From Martinezella tropici (GTDB lineage Bacteria; Pseudomonadota; Alphaproteobacteria; Rhizobiales; Rhizobiaceae), in assembly GCF_008370325.1 (NCBI RefSeq), contig NZ_VNIP01000011.1:372001-436000 (forward strand): 64,000 bases of DNA, read 5' to 3'. The notes under the pieces were generated by a model that was not told the DNA's origin, made no database searches, and saw only the letters and a list, made by a program, of their open reading frames with translations. Below are positions 26,988 through 35,437 of the stretch, one piece after another. Each line of letters opens with the position of its first letter. Positions within the stretch are counted from its first letter, which is position 1. Position numbers and translations under genes: made by a program.

Positions 26988-28490
26988 ATGAGCTCTCTTC
27001 CTTCCGAAACACAGGTACTTCAAGCACCGATTCAGTTCGACAACAGCTATGCGCGCCTGCCTCCGCAGTTTTTCGCGGACCAGGCGCCGACACCGGTTGC
27101 CGCACCGAGGCTGATCAAGTTCAACGAGGCCCTGGCGCGGGAACTCGGGCTAGACGTGGATGCCTTGAGAGAGAGCGCTGCGGCGATCTTTTCGGGCAAC
27201 GAGCTCCTGCCGGGATCGAGGCCGATCGCCATGGCCTATGCCGGCCATCAATTCGGCAATTTCGTGCCGCAGCTCGGCGATGGCCGCGCGATCCTCCTCG
27301 GCGAAGTCAAGGACCGGAGCGGCAAGCGCCGCGACATCCAGCTCAAGGGTTCGGGGCCAACGCCATTTTCCCGCCGCGGCGATGGGCGCGCCGCGCTCGG
27401 CCCGGTCCTGCGCGAATATATCGTCAGCGAGGCTATGCACGCCCTCGGCATCCCGACGACGCGGGCGCTTGCGGCGGTAACGACCGGAGAGCCTGTCTAT
27501 CGCGAGGAGGTGCTACCGGGCGCTATCTTCACGCGCGTGGCGGCGAGCCATATCCGCGTCGGCACTTTCCAGTTCTTTGCCGCGCGCGGCGATATCGAAA
27601 GCGTCAGGACGCTGGCGGATCATGTCATCAGCAGGCACTACCCTGAGATCAGAGACCGCGCCAATCCCTATCTCGCACTGCTGGAAGCTGTGGCAGAGCG
27701 GCAAGCGGCGCTGATTGCGCGCTGGCTGCATGTCGGCTTCATTCACGGCGTGATGAACACCGACAATATGACAGTCTCGGGCGAGACGATCGATTTCGGT
27801 CCCTGTGCCTTCATGGATGCCTACGATCCGGCGACCGTCTTCTCGTCCATCGACCGCAACGGCCGCTATGCCTATGCCAACCAGCCGGCCATCGGCCAAT
27901 GGAACCTCGCACGCCTCGGCGAGACGCTCATCCCGCTGATCGATCCATCCGTCGATACGGCGATCGAGCTGGCGAACACCATCATCAAGGCCTATGGCGA
28001 GCGCTTCCAGGCCCATTGGCTTTCCGGCATGCGCGCCAAGATCGGCCTTGCGAGCGAGGATGACGGCGATCTGGAGATGATCCAGTCGCTGCTGGCGACG
28101 ATGCAGCAGCAGGGCGCGGATTTCACGCTCGCGTTTCGCCGGCTTGCCGTCCTCGCCGTGGATGAGGACGTCATCGATTTTGCCGCCACGTTCAGCAATC
28201 CGCAATCAGCGGCGCCGTGGCTTGAACGCTGGCGCGAGCGCCTTAGCCGCGATCCTCAAACGCCAGTGACACGCGCGGCAGCGATGCGCAGGGTCAATCC
28301 GGCCTTCATTCCCCGCAATCACCGAATCGAGCAAGCGATCGAAGCCGCCGCCGAAGACGGTGATTTTTCTCTGTTCGAGGCGTTGCTGAAGGTGCTCGCC
28401 ACACCCTACGAAGACCAGCCCGCCTTCGCACCCTATGCCGAACCTCCGCTGCCGAGCGAGCGCGTGCTGCAGACCTTCTGCGGCACTTGA
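26988..28490 (+). CDS. selO: Protein adenylyltransferase SelO (YdiU)
   Basis: A 500-residue pseudokinase-fold enzyme of the SelO/UPF0061 family, which AMPylates proteins in connection with redox stress. Family motifs include MAYAGHQFGNFVPQLGDGRA, QLKGSGPTPFSRRGDGRA and YIVSEAMHALGIPTTRAL, with the ATP-inverting pocket residues, and GFIHGVMNTDN with the catalytic-loop Asp. Bacterial SelO usually lacks the selenocysteine of eukaryotes; here the C-terminus ends LQTFCGT, with Cys in the corresponding place. The gene is divergent from parD. Confidence 0.94.
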   Translation: MSSLPSETQVLQAPIQFDNSYARLPPQFFADQAPTPVAAPRLIKFNEALARELGLDVDALRESAAAIFSGNELLPGSRPIAMAYAGHQFGNFVPQLGDGRAILLGEVKDRSGKRRDIQLKGSGPTPFSRRGDGRAALGPVLREYIVSEAMHALGIPTTRALAAVTTGEPVYREEVLPGAIFTRVAASHIRVGTFQFFAARGDIESVRTLADHVISRHYPEIRDRANPYLALLEAVAERQAALIARWLHVGFIHGVMNTDNMTVSGETIDFGPCAFMDAYDPATVFSSIDRNGRYAYANQPAIGQWNLARLGETLIPLIDPSVDTAIELANTIIKAYGERFQAHWLSGMRAKIGLASEDDGDLEMIQSLLATMQQQGADFTLAFRRLAVLAVDEDVIDFAATFSNPQSAAPWLERWRERLSRDPQTPVTRAAAMRRVNPAFIPRNHRIEQAIEAAAEDGDFSLFEALLKVLATPYEDQPAFAPYAEPPLPSERVLQTFCGT

Positions 28491-28556
28491 GAAAGCCGGG
28501 GGCATAAGCCCCGGGCATGCTTGCAGAGTCATCGTCTCCTCAACCCATGGGGAGAT

Positions 28557-29102
28557 ATGACGATGAAAGTGCACCACAGCACCCAGAACTATTTCAGCAC
28601 GCCGATCCGCAGCCAACAGAGCAGCGACAGCGACGACAGCTCGACATTCTCGCTACTGAGCGATGGCGGCGACCAGCAGAGAGATTCGCAGGGACCTTCC
28701 ATCTCGTCCAGCGGCGTCCCCTCCTCCATTTCCTCCGGCTTCTGGCTCAACCAGCTCAGCCAGGCGTCGTCCTCCACAACGGACTCCGTCGACGATCAGT
28801 CGGCTACGAGCACTTCCGGCAGCAGCTCGGCCTCGTCGAGCAGGCAATCCGACCAGGACATTTTGGACGAGTTTGCCAAATGGGCGAATATGACGCCGGC
28901 GCAGAAGATCCGCGCACAATATCTCGAAGCGCACGGCCTGACGGAAGATTCCTTCAAGGCGTTGTCGGCCGATGATCAGAAGGCGATCAACGACCAGATC
29001 GCCGCCGAGATCAAGCAGAAGCTTGGCGTCGGCAATGCCGACGGCGATGGAGATGGCGACAAGGAAACGGACAGCGCCGCCTCGGCATTGTCCATCGTCT
29101 GA
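28557..29102 (+). CDS. Hypothetical Ser/Asp-rich protein (181 aa)
   Basis: A 181-residue soluble protein. Residues about 20-100 are extremely rich in Ser, Asp and Gln and should be disordered; about 103-155 form a helical region with ILDEFAKWANMTPAQKIRAQYLEAHGLTE; the C-terminus contains the acidic repeat GDGDGD. ATG at 28557 follows a GGGGAG site. I recognise the helical core from other rhizobial hypothetical proteins but not a named family. No export signal is seen. Confidence 0.7.
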   Translation: MTMKVHHSTQNYFSTPIRSQQSSDSDDSSTFSLLSDGGDQQRDSQGPSISSSGVPSSISSGFWLNQLSQASSSTTDSVDDQSATSTSGSSSASSSRQSDQDILDEFAKWANMTPAQKIRAQYLEAHGLTEDSFKALSADDQKAINDQIAAEIKQKLGVGNADGDGDGDKETDSAASALSIV

Positions 29103-29185
29103 AGGAGTTACGAGACTGCATGAAGGCGATACGATCCTGATTCACATCATTGTCGTATCCCTTTGTTTTCGTTTGATATGTTTCG

Positions 29186-30184
29186 TTATTGCCCGACCAT
29201 TCCGGTAACGATCTTGCTGACCTCGGCAAAGACCGCTTCAATATCCCTAGCGGATGCGGTCGCCTCCGCAATGAAAGTCGTCACCAGGATCGGCCCGCGA
29301 TCGGGTGGCCAGATCACGGCGATATCGGCATAGGAGCCGTTGTTGCCGGTGCCGGTCTTGTCACCGACCTTCCACTCCTTCGGCAGGCCCGCGCGCAGGC
29401 GATTATTACCCGTGGTGTTGGCAACCAGCCAGTTGACCAGCTGATCCCTGGAGGTTTCCGACAGTGTATTGCCGAGGGTCAGGAGGCCGATGCTGTCAAG
29501 CATCGCATCCGGCGTCGTCGTATCGCGCGGGTCGTCCTTGATCGCCTGGTTGACATCGGGCTCGTTGCGGTCGAGGCGGGTTTCGGTGTCGCCTGTCGTC
29601 CGCAGCCAGGAGGTCAGGGCGGCAGGGCCGCCGAAGCTTTCAAGCAGCAGATTGCCGGCCGTATTGTCGCTTAGCGTGATCGCCGCGCCGCAAAGCTCGG
29701 CGACAGTCATGCCATCGGTGCCGACATGCTTTTCGGTCTCCGGCGAATAGGTGACCACTTTGTCCTTGCCGTAGGTGACGCGACGGTCGAGCTTTTCCGT
29801 TCCCTGATCGACGCGCGCCAGCACGAAGCCGACGGCGAGCGCCTTGTAGGTGCTGCAAAGGGGGAAGCGCTCCTCCTCGCGATGGCCGAGGGAAATGTTG
29901 GTTTCGGTGTCCAGCACGGAGACGCCGAGGCGGCCGCCGGTCTTCTTTTCAAGATCCGTAAGCTGTTTGTCGACATCGTCGGACAGTTGCGAGCTGTCCT
30001 GCGATCCGCCGCCTTCCATGCCCTGGCCATTGGCGGCAGGCGCCGCCGAATTATCCGTTGCCGGGGGTGTCTGTGATGAGGCACCACTATCCTGGGCGAA
30101 CAGCGCATGGGGGCCGAGTATCAGCGCGGGAAGGAACAGCGCCGAGCCCGCCATGAGGCGGCGGCGGGTGAGCAATGTGGGCAT
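29186..30184 (-). CDS. Class A beta-lactamase with Tat-type signal peptide
   Basis: A 332-residue serine beta-lactamase. The catalytic residues are S111-T-Y-K114, S172-D-N174, E208 in the omega loop (NEPDVN) and K276-T-G. The N-terminus has the twin-arginine motif TRRRLMAG followed by a hydrophobic stretch, so export in folded form is likely. Between the signal and the catalytic domain lies a linker of about 35 residues rich in Ser, Pro, Gly and Gln. Cys110 next to the nucleophile and Cys165 are present. It hydrolyses beta-lactams; the spectrum cannot be told. No LysR-type regulator gene is adjacent. Confidence 0.93.
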   Translation of the reverse strand: MPTLLTRRRLMAGSALFLPALILGPHALFAQDSGASSQTPPATDNSAAPAANGQGMEGGGSQDSSQLSDDVDKQLTDLEKKTGGRLGVSVLDTETNISLGHREEERFPLCSTYKALAVGFVLARVDQGTEKLDRRVTYGKDKVVTYSPETEKHVGTDGMTVAELCGAAITLSDNTAGNLLLESFGGPAALTSWLRTTGDTETRLDRNEPDVNQAIKDDPRDTTTPDAMLDSIGLLTLGNTLSETSRDQLVNWLVANTTGNNRLRAGLPKEWKVGDKTGTGNNGSYADIAVIWPPDRGPILVTTFIAEATASARDIEAVFAEVSKIVTGMVGQ

Positions 30185-30270
30185 GCGAAAAGCCTCCAGC
30201 AGAATCGGGCAGATTTTGGGCTATGCGAGGAATATGGCAAGCCTCTGACCTCACCGATTGCTAGCGGATT

Positions 30271-31272
30271 TTATGCCGCCTTGTCGACCGTGACCTCAAC
30301 GGTGACGTGCGACAATTCATGAATAGCGGCAAGCCGGGCCTTATAGAAAGACGGGTCGCGCAAGACGGGCGTTGCAACCGCGACGATCGCGGCATGGTGC
30401 CCGGGACCGACCTGCCAGACATGCAGGTCGGTGATGCGGTCTTCGTCCGTCTCGATCGCCTCACGGATCTCATCAGGCAGGTCTTCACCCGGTGGAATGA
30501 AGTCGAGCAGAACCGCACCTGACATGCGCAGCAGGCCCCATGCCCATTGCAAGATCACAAGACCACCGACGATGCCCATGGCGGGATCGAGGAAGGTCCA
30601 GCCGAAACGGCTGCCGAGCAGCAGGGCAACGATCGCCAGAACCGAGGTCATCGCATCGGCTATGACATGGACATAGGCGGAACGGAGATTGTTGTCCCTG
30701 CCGTCGCCATGGCCATGGTTGTGGTCATGGTCATGATGGTGATCGTCGTGATGATGGTCATGATTATGTGCGTGACCGTGGCTGTGACCATGGCCGGAAT
30801 GGCCGTGATGATGATGGCTGTGATCGTCGCGCAGAAGCCATGCGCTGACCAGATTGACGACAAGGCCGACCACTGCGATGGCGATAGCTTCCCGGAAATT
30901 GATCGTCACCGGATCGAGCAATCTCAGAATGCTCTCCCAGCCCATGATCAGCGCGATCAATGCCAGTACGACGGCGCTGGCAAAACCTGCGAGATCGCCG
31001 AGCTTGCCGGTGCCGAAGGTGAAGCGCGCATTATGCGCATGCCGGCGGGCATAGAGATAGGCAAGCGCCGAAATCAGCATGGCGCTGGCATGAGTCGACA
31101 TGTGCCAGCCGTCGGCAATCAGCGCCATGGAGCCATAGGCCGTGCCCGCGCCGATCTCGACCACCATCATGGCAGCGGTCAGGGCGATGACGAGCCAGAT
31201 GCGGCGTTCGTTGCGCTGGTGATCGGAGCCTAGAAAGACATGGCTGTGGCCCACATCGGAGGAAATACTCAT
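30271..31272 (-). CDS. dmeF: DmeF cation diffusion facilitator (Co/Ni efflux)
   Basis: A 333-residue inner-membrane metal/proton antiporter of the CDF family. Metal-site residues are visible in LIADGWHMSTHA (D54, H57, H61) and AYVHVIADAMTS (H202, D206). A very His-rich cytoplasmic loop at residues 150-190, with about 20 His, is characteristic of DmeF. It follows the DmeR-like repressor gene by 34 bases, the same order as the dmeRF operon described in Rhizobium leguminosarum, where it confers cobalt and nickel tolerance. Confidence 0.93.
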   Translation of the reverse strand: MSISSDVGHSHVFLGSDHQRNERRIWLVIALTAAMMVVEIGAGTAYGSMALIADGWHMSTHASAMLISALAYLYARRHAHNARFTFGTGKLGDLAGFASAVVLALIALIMGWESILRLLDPVTINFREAIAIAVVGLVVNLVSAWLLRDDHSHHHHGHSGHGHSHGHAHNHDHHHDDHHHDHDHNHGHGDGRDNNLRSAYVHVIADAMTSVLAIVALLLGSRFGWTFLDPAMGIVGGLVILQWAWGLLRMSGAVLLDFIPPGEDLPDEIREAIETDEDRITDLHVWQVGPGHHAAIVAVATPVLRDPSFYKARLAAIHELSHVTVEVTVDKAA

Positions 31273-31306
31273 GACATCAGTCTCCTGTTGAATGCGCTGA
31301 AACCCA

Positions 31307-31579
31307 TCACCGCAGATAGGTCTTCAGCACGTCGGCAATCTCATCGACCGCTTGACGACGGGTCTCTTCACTTTCTGCATGGAGCACGTGTTCGTGCAGA
31401 TGATCCTCGAGAACCTCCCCGGTCAGCCCGGTCAGAGCACCACGAATGGAGGCGAGGAGTTGCAAGATTTCCCCACACGGCCGTTCGGCCTCGAGCGCTC
31501 GCTCCACCGCCTCCATCTGCCCTTTGAGGCGACGGATGCGGGACAAGAGCTTGGCTTGCTGGCGAATGGTGTGGGACAT
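31307..31579 (-). CDS. dmeR: DmeR, RcnR/CsoR-family metal-responsive repressor
   Basis: A 90-residue all-helical repressor with the RcnR-type metal fingerprint H3, C35, H60 and H64, distinguishing it from copper CsoR (which uses Cys-His-Cys). It should bind the promoter in the metal-free state and release it with Ni(II) or Co(II). Immediately upstream, within 20-35 bases of the ATG, is a G6 tract flanked by ATATA and TATAC, as expected for its operator. Cotranscription with dmeF is very likely. Confidence 0.92.
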   Translation of the reverse strand: MSHTIRQQAKLLSRIRRLKGQMEAVERALEAERPCGEILQLLASIRGALTGLTGEVLEDHLHEHVLHAESEETRRQAVDEIADVLKTYLR

Positions 31580-31596
31580 TGCGGCCTCGATTTATA

Positions 31597-31612
31597 ATAT
31601 AGGGGGGTATAC
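31597..31612 (-). promoter_or_regulatory. Candidate DmeR operator overlapping dmeRF promoter
   Basis: The sequence ATATA-GGGGGG-TATAC is a G-tract flanked by inverted AT arms, typical of RcnR/CsoR operators. It lies 18 bases upstream of the dmeR ATG, overlapping TATATT/TATAAT-like -10 sequences on the minus strand. Confidence 0.72.
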
Positions 31613-31712
31613 TATTTATAGCGACCGATTGGAAGCCGTCTCTTGAAATTGCCCCGACGGGATTAGGCGGCGGCGGAAAGACACCAGGCTAGTTCGCGGC
31701 GCTGCACCGGCC

Positions 31713-31758
31713 TTGCAAATTCCAACGCCAATCGCATATATTGCTCTAGAGACTAGAG
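31713..31758 (+). promoter_or_regulatory. MerR-type regulator promoter and dyad operator
   Basis: A sigma70-like promoter TTGCAA (31713-31718), 18 bases, then TATATT (31737-31742), followed by the inverted repeat CTCTAG-AGA-CTAGAG at 31744-31758. The dyad lies just downstream of the -10 and about 17 bases before the MerR-family gene, so autoregulation is likely. Position differs from classic MerR activation sites, which lie inside the spacer. Confidence 0.6.
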
Positions 31759-31775
31759 GTATTGGAGGCCATGCA

Positions 31776-32189
31776 ATGCTGTCGATCGGTGATCTGTCCA
31801 AGCGTACCGGCGTTAAAGTGCCGACGATCCGCTATTACGAGCAGATGGGGCTGATTTCGGAGCCTGACCGCAGCGAAGGCAATCAGCGGCGCTATTCCAG
31901 AACCGATCTTGAGCGTCTGGCCTTCATCCGCCATGGCCGCGACCTCGGACTGACGATCGATGCCATCAAGGAGCTGATCTCGCTCAGCCAGCATCCGGAC
32001 CGTCCCTGCGTCGGCGCCGACCGCATAGCGAAGGAGCATCTCGATGACGTTCGCACGAAGATCGCCAGGCTGAAGAAGCTGGAGCATGAGCTGGAGCGCA
32101 TCGTCTCGCATTGCGATGGCCACAGCATCGAAGACTGCTACGTGATCCGCGCGCTTTCCGATCACGGACTATGCGAACACGAGCACTAA
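31776..32189 (+). CDS. MerR family metal-responsive regulator
   Basis: A 137-residue MerR-family protein. The N-terminal winged helix is MLSIGDLSKRTGVKVPTIRYYEQMGLI, followed by a dimerisation helix and a C-terminal tail with several Cys and His (SHCDGHSIEDC, HGLCEHEH), suggesting thiolate/His coordination of a soft metal such as Zn, Cd or Hg. The start at 31776 gives the family's standard N-terminus. It is divergent from dmeRF, but no separate target transporter is adjacent, so its regulon is unclear. Confidence 0.87.
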   Translation: MLSIGDLSKRTGVKVPTIRYYEQMGLISEPDRSEGNQRRYSRTDLERLAFIRHGRDLGLTIDAIKELISLSQHPDRPCVGADRIAKEHLDDVRTKIARLKKLEHELERIVSHCDGHSIEDCYVIRALSDHGLCEHEH

Positions 32190-32312
32190 GCGCGCCCATT
32201 GACAAACGCGCTGAACCGGATCATTGATGCGCCCATGATCACGCACGCGCTCCACAACTGCTCGTATTTTTGGCTGTACCTGTAAAGGGCGGCCAAGACA
32301 GATCATATTGTC

Positions 32313-32339
32313 AACAAGCCGCCGTCAGGCGGCTTTGTT
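32313..32339 (+). terminator. Hairpin terminator after MerR-family gene
   Basis: Stem AACAAGCCGCC / GGCGGCTTTGTT with a GTCA loop and a following T-rich stretch. It closes the MerR-family transcription unit before the acetyltransferase gene. Confidence 0.75.
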
Positions 32340-32389
32340 GTATCGGCAGCGTCCTGACGGCTCATTGAATAACAAGGACGCAAAATGCC

Positions 32390-32878
32390 ATGCTAGACGA
32401 TAGCGACATCTCACTTCTCCGCCCGCCGGTGCTCACCATCCGCAATGCGCAGCCGCGCGACCTGCCTGAGCTCAATGACATGATCCAGCTGCTGGCTGCC
32501 CATCACGGCGACCCCTCAGGCACGACGCCCGAGCAGCTCGAGCGTGACCTCTTCGGCCCAGTGCCATGGATTACCGCGCTCGTGGCCGAAGGAGAGCAAG
32601 GGCTGATCGGCTACGCCATCCTCGTACCGCTCTACAAAGCGCAGGAAGGCCAGCGCGGCATGGATCTGCACCATCTCTTCGTGCGTGACGGCCACCGTGG
32701 CCACGGCATCGGGCAGCATCTCGTCGACCGCGCCCGCGATATCGCCCGCAAGGCCGGCTGCAGCTACCTTTCTGTGGGAGCCGCGACAGGCAACGTTCAG
32801 GCTCACCGCTTCTACGAGAACATGGATTTCAAGCCGCGCCCGGTCACCGGCATGCGCTATCTGCAGGCGCTCGCCTGA
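32390..32878 (+). CDS. GNAT family N-acetyltransferase
   Basis: A 162-residue GNAT enzyme. The acetyl-CoA site is VRDGHRGHGIGQHLVDRA (R-x-x-G-x-G/A pattern), followed by a strand and the AHRFYENMDFKPR motif. The substrate is unknown; the family acetylates amines of small molecules or proteins. It is preceded by a terminator and sits alone. Confidence 0.86.
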   Translation: MLDDSDISLLRPPVLTIRNAQPRDLPELNDMIQLLAAHHGDPSGTTPEQLERDLFGPVPWITALVAEGEQGLIGYAILVPLYKAQEGQRGMDLHHLFVRDGHRGHGIGQHLVDRARDIARKAGCSYLSVGAATGNVQAHRFYENMDFKPRPVTGMRYLQALA

Positions 32879-32916
32879 TGTCGGCCTTTAACGGGATCGC
32901 CATCTAACGCTCAACA

Positions 32917-33543
32917 TCAGCGATCGATGGCGATCCCGCGGCCGGCAAAGAACCTCTGGAATGTCTCCAGCGGCATTTCCGCATTCTCGCGCGTTGCGTC
33001 GATGTGACCGGACGGATTGTGGAAGCGGATCCTGTCTCCATCGATTGATGTCACCAGTACGAGATGGCCGCCCTTGGCCGGCGGCTCGGTCTCGGGCCAG
33101 CGAATGGAGTGGTGCACCGAGGCGATAAGAAATTCCGATTGCGCGAGGATATCGGCGATGTCGGTGGCGGAAATGCCGGTGACGACGCGGGCATTCATAT
33201 CGAAGCGGGCCTTAACGAAGGGAACGAACGGTGCATAGATCAGCCCCTTGATCCGACCATCCGGCTCCTCGATATAGCCGCCATAATCCCTGCATCCCAT
33301 GGCCAGCTCCATGATCGGGATTGTTTTGCCGGTGCGGGCGGCAAGCACCATCTTCAGGCAGGCCATGCCGCAGAGATTGCCGGCCCAGCGGGCATAGTCC
33401 TCGACGCTAAGTGCGCCAGACAAGGCCCATAGGGAGTCCTTCAGCAAGGCAGCCTGCGCGCCTTCGGCCACCACGGCCAGCGTCATATCGGGCGTTTCCC
33501 ATTGGCTGAAATACGGAACCTTTTGCGTCACCCTTGCGTCCAC
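32917..33543 (-). CDS. C39-like papain-fold cysteine peptidase
   Basis: A 208-residue protein resembling the C39/papain-like family. The probable nucleophile is Cys in AGNLCGMACLKMVL; His is in GGHLVLVTSIDGDRIRFHNPSGH, with the following Asn/Asp region completing the triad. No signal peptide or membrane segment is visible, so it may be cytosolic. It is divergent from a methyltransferase gene; the ribosome site of that gene lies 90 bases away. Substrate unknown. Confidence 0.8.
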   Translation of the reverse strand: MDARVTQKVPYFSQWETPDMTLAVVAEGAQAALLKDSLWALSGALSVEDYARWAGNLCGMACLKMVLAARTGKTIPIMELAMGCRDYGGYIEEPDGRIKGLIYAPFVPFVKARFDMNARVVTGISATDIADILAQSEFLIASVHHSIRWPETEPPAKGGHLVLVTSIDGDRIRFHNPSGHIDATRENAEMPLETFQRFFAGRGIAIDR

Positions 33544-33642
33544 GATTGCCCTTCCCCGTTGCCCAATCCCGTAGCTGTAAGCTTGATGGGAAATGCGCTA
33601 GAAAAATGGCTGTCGGCTTCGATCTGCAGCTGGAGGTGCACT

Positions 33643-34422
33643 TTGGAACAGCGGTTCACATTCGACAGCATCGCCAGCCTCTACAATACCTCCCGCCCAC
33701 CCTACCCCGATGCGCTTTTCACCGATATCACCACCTTCGCCGGGCTTGAGGCCAAGGATCAGGTCCTCGAAATCGGCTGCGGCACGGGACAAGCGACGAA
33801 GGGTTTTGCCCGTCAGGACCTTTCCGTTCTCGCGCTCGATCCCGGCGCGGAGCTGATCGCAGTCGCGCGGGAAAGATTGGCGGGATTTCTGCAGGTGCAA
33901 TTCCAGCAAACCACTTTCGAGGCATGGCCGAACGACCGACAGAGCTTCAAGCTAATAGCGGCAGCGCAATCGTTCCATTGGGTTTCCCCTGAACTGCGCT
34001 TCGTCAAGACGGCCGCTCTCCTAGCGCCGGGAGGAACACTTGCCGTCTTCGGCAATGTGCCGATGCCGCCCGCGCCGCCGCTTGCCGGAATATTCGCCGA
34101 TATCTATGCCCGACATGCGCCGCAGCTCGCAGGGCCGCCCGCTGAGGCCTGGTATCTGCCCGAAGGTCCCCTCGCCGAATTGCTACGGCTGTCCGACCAT
34201 TTCGACACTCAGGTGCATCACCGCTATCGCTGGAGCCGATTGCACACGGCACAGAGCTACACCGACCTGCTGCGCACACTCTCAAGCTACCGGCTTTTGG
34301 CCGAGGATCGGAGGGAAGCTTTGCTTTCCGAACTAGCAAGCGCAATCGCTGCCCAAGACGGCGGATTCGAGCTGCATTACGAAACGCATCTGTATCTCGC
34401 CAAGCGTTCGGCCGCGACCTGA
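33643..34422 (+). CDS. Class I SAM-dependent methyltransferase
   Basis: A 259-residue Rossmann-fold methyltransferase. Motif I is VLEIGCGTGQATKGFA, followed by acidic LALDPGAELI and a later AAQSFHWVSPE. The TTG at 33643 is chosen because GGAGGTG lies 6 bases upstream and LEQRFTFDSIASLYNTSRPPYP is the typical N-terminus; ATGs further upstream (33586) lack such a site. Related proteins methylate small molecules; the substrate is not known. Confidence 0.86.
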   Translation: MEQRFTFDSIASLYNTSRPPYPDALFTDITTFAGLEAKDQVLEIGCGTGQATKGFARQDLSVLALDPGAELIAVARERLAGFLQVQFQQTTFEAWPNDRQSFKLIAAAQSFHWVSPELRFVKTAALLAPGGTLAVFGNVPMPPAPPLAGIFADIYARHAPQLAGPPAEAWYLPEGPLAELLRLSDHFDTQVHHRYRWSRLHTAQSYTDLLRTLSSYRLLAEDRREALLSELASAIAAQDGGFELHYETHLYLAKRSAAT

Positions 34423-34433
34423 ACAACCCAGGC

Positions 34434-35348
34434 CTATTTCGCCGGCAGCGCCTTGAGGTAGGCCGCGATCGCCTCGCGGTCGGTTGCCGGCAGGTGGGCG
34501 ATGTTCTGTTGGACCTCGGCCATCGAGCCGCCGGCGGAATCATAATCCGGCGTGAAACCGGTTTCGAGGTAATTGGCGATGTCGCCGGCGCTCCAGCTGC
34601 CGATCGCTTTGGAACCCGGCCTGATATCCGGGATTTGCCCCTTGCCTTCCGGATTGGGCGCGCCCGCCAGCCATTGGCCGCTCACGAAGCCGCCGAGGCT
34701 GTCGCGCGGCGTGTGGCATTCGCCGCAATGTCCCGGCCCTTCCACCAGATATTGCCCGCGCTTGATCTTGTCGTCGGCGTTGGCGAGGGCGACGCGCGGC
34801 TGATCATTGAAATAGAGGAATTTCCAGCCGCCAAGCGCCAGCCGGATATTGAAGGGAAAGGGCAGCTCGTGCGGCGGGGCGACATTGCTGCTTTTCGGCA
34901 GCGTCCTCAGGAAGCCCCAGAGATCGTTGATGTCCTTGTCGCTCATGCGGGCATAAGAGCCATAGGGAAAGGACGGGTAGAGATGCTCGCCATTTTTGCC
35001 GACGCCCCGCTTCATGGCATTGCCGAAATCGGCGAGCGTCCAGCTGCCGAGCCCAGCCTTCTCGTCCGGCGTGATATTCGGCACGTGGAAGGTGCCGAAA
35101 GGGCTTTTGAGCGCAAGGCCGCCCGAAAGCATCAGCTTGGCGTCCCCTTGTGCCCCGGGAGGCGCGTGACAGCTCGTGCAGCCGCCGGCCCAGAAGACGA
35201 TCTCGCCGTTCTTGACGTCGGGATTGCCGAGATTGGCCCAATGGCTCGCCGGAAAGGGCGATGGCGCGGTGACGACATAGAATGCGCCGAAGCCAAGGAT
35301 GATCACGCCGAAAAGGCAAAGTAGCCACCGGACAAACCGCGCCATCAT
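34434..35348 (-). CDS. Membrane-anchored dihaem cytochrome c
   Basis: About 304 residues with an N-terminal transmembrane anchor (residues about 4-27) and two c-type haem-binding motifs, C57-T-S-C-H61 and C208-G-E-C-H212, in two class I domains. It faces the periplasm and transfers electrons. The start at 35348 (ATG-ATG) follows AGGGGAT. It lies downstream of a cytochrome c' gene, but no dehydrogenase or oxidase subunit gene is adjacent, so its redox partner is unknown. Confidence 0.91.
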   Translation of the reverse strand: MMARFVRWLLCLFGVIILGFGAFYVVTAPSPFPASHWANLGNPDVKNGEIVFWAGGCTSCHAPPGAQGDAKLMLSGGLALKSPFGTFHVPNITPDEKAGLGSWTLADFGNAMKRGVGKNGEHLYPSFPYGSYARMSDKDINDLWGFLRTLPKSSNVAPPHELPFPFNIRLALGGWKFLYFNDQPRVALANADDKIKRGQYLVEGPGHCGECHTPRDSLGGFVSGQWLAGAPNPEGKGQIPDIRPGSKAIGSWSAGDIANYLETGFTPDYDSAGGSMAEVQQNIAHLPATDREAIAAYLKALPAK

Positions 35349-35377
35349 GCTATCCCCTAGCTCCAAACCCGAAAGCT

Positions 35378-35403
35378 CCGCACCGGCGGTAAGACCGGTG
35401 CGG
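35378..35403 (-). other. Intercistronic hairpin between two cytochrome genes
   Basis: Perfect inverted repeat CCGCACCGG / CCGGTGCGG with an 8-base loop, between the stop of the cytochrome c' gene and the dihaem cytochrome gene. It has no following T-run, so it could stabilise or attenuate the transcript rather than end it. Confidence 0.6.
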
Positions 35404-35437
35404 ATGCCAAACCATGTTCAAAAGGTCGACCTACCGC

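Noticed and set aside
28488..28520. Terminator after selO
   Set aside because: A GC-rich dyad (CCGGGG/CCCCGG) is present, but it is imperfect and has no T-run, so it is not listed.
30720..30840. Simple-sequence repeat (CAT/ATG-like) region
   Set aside because: It is the coding sequence of the His-rich loop of DmeF rather than an independent repeat.
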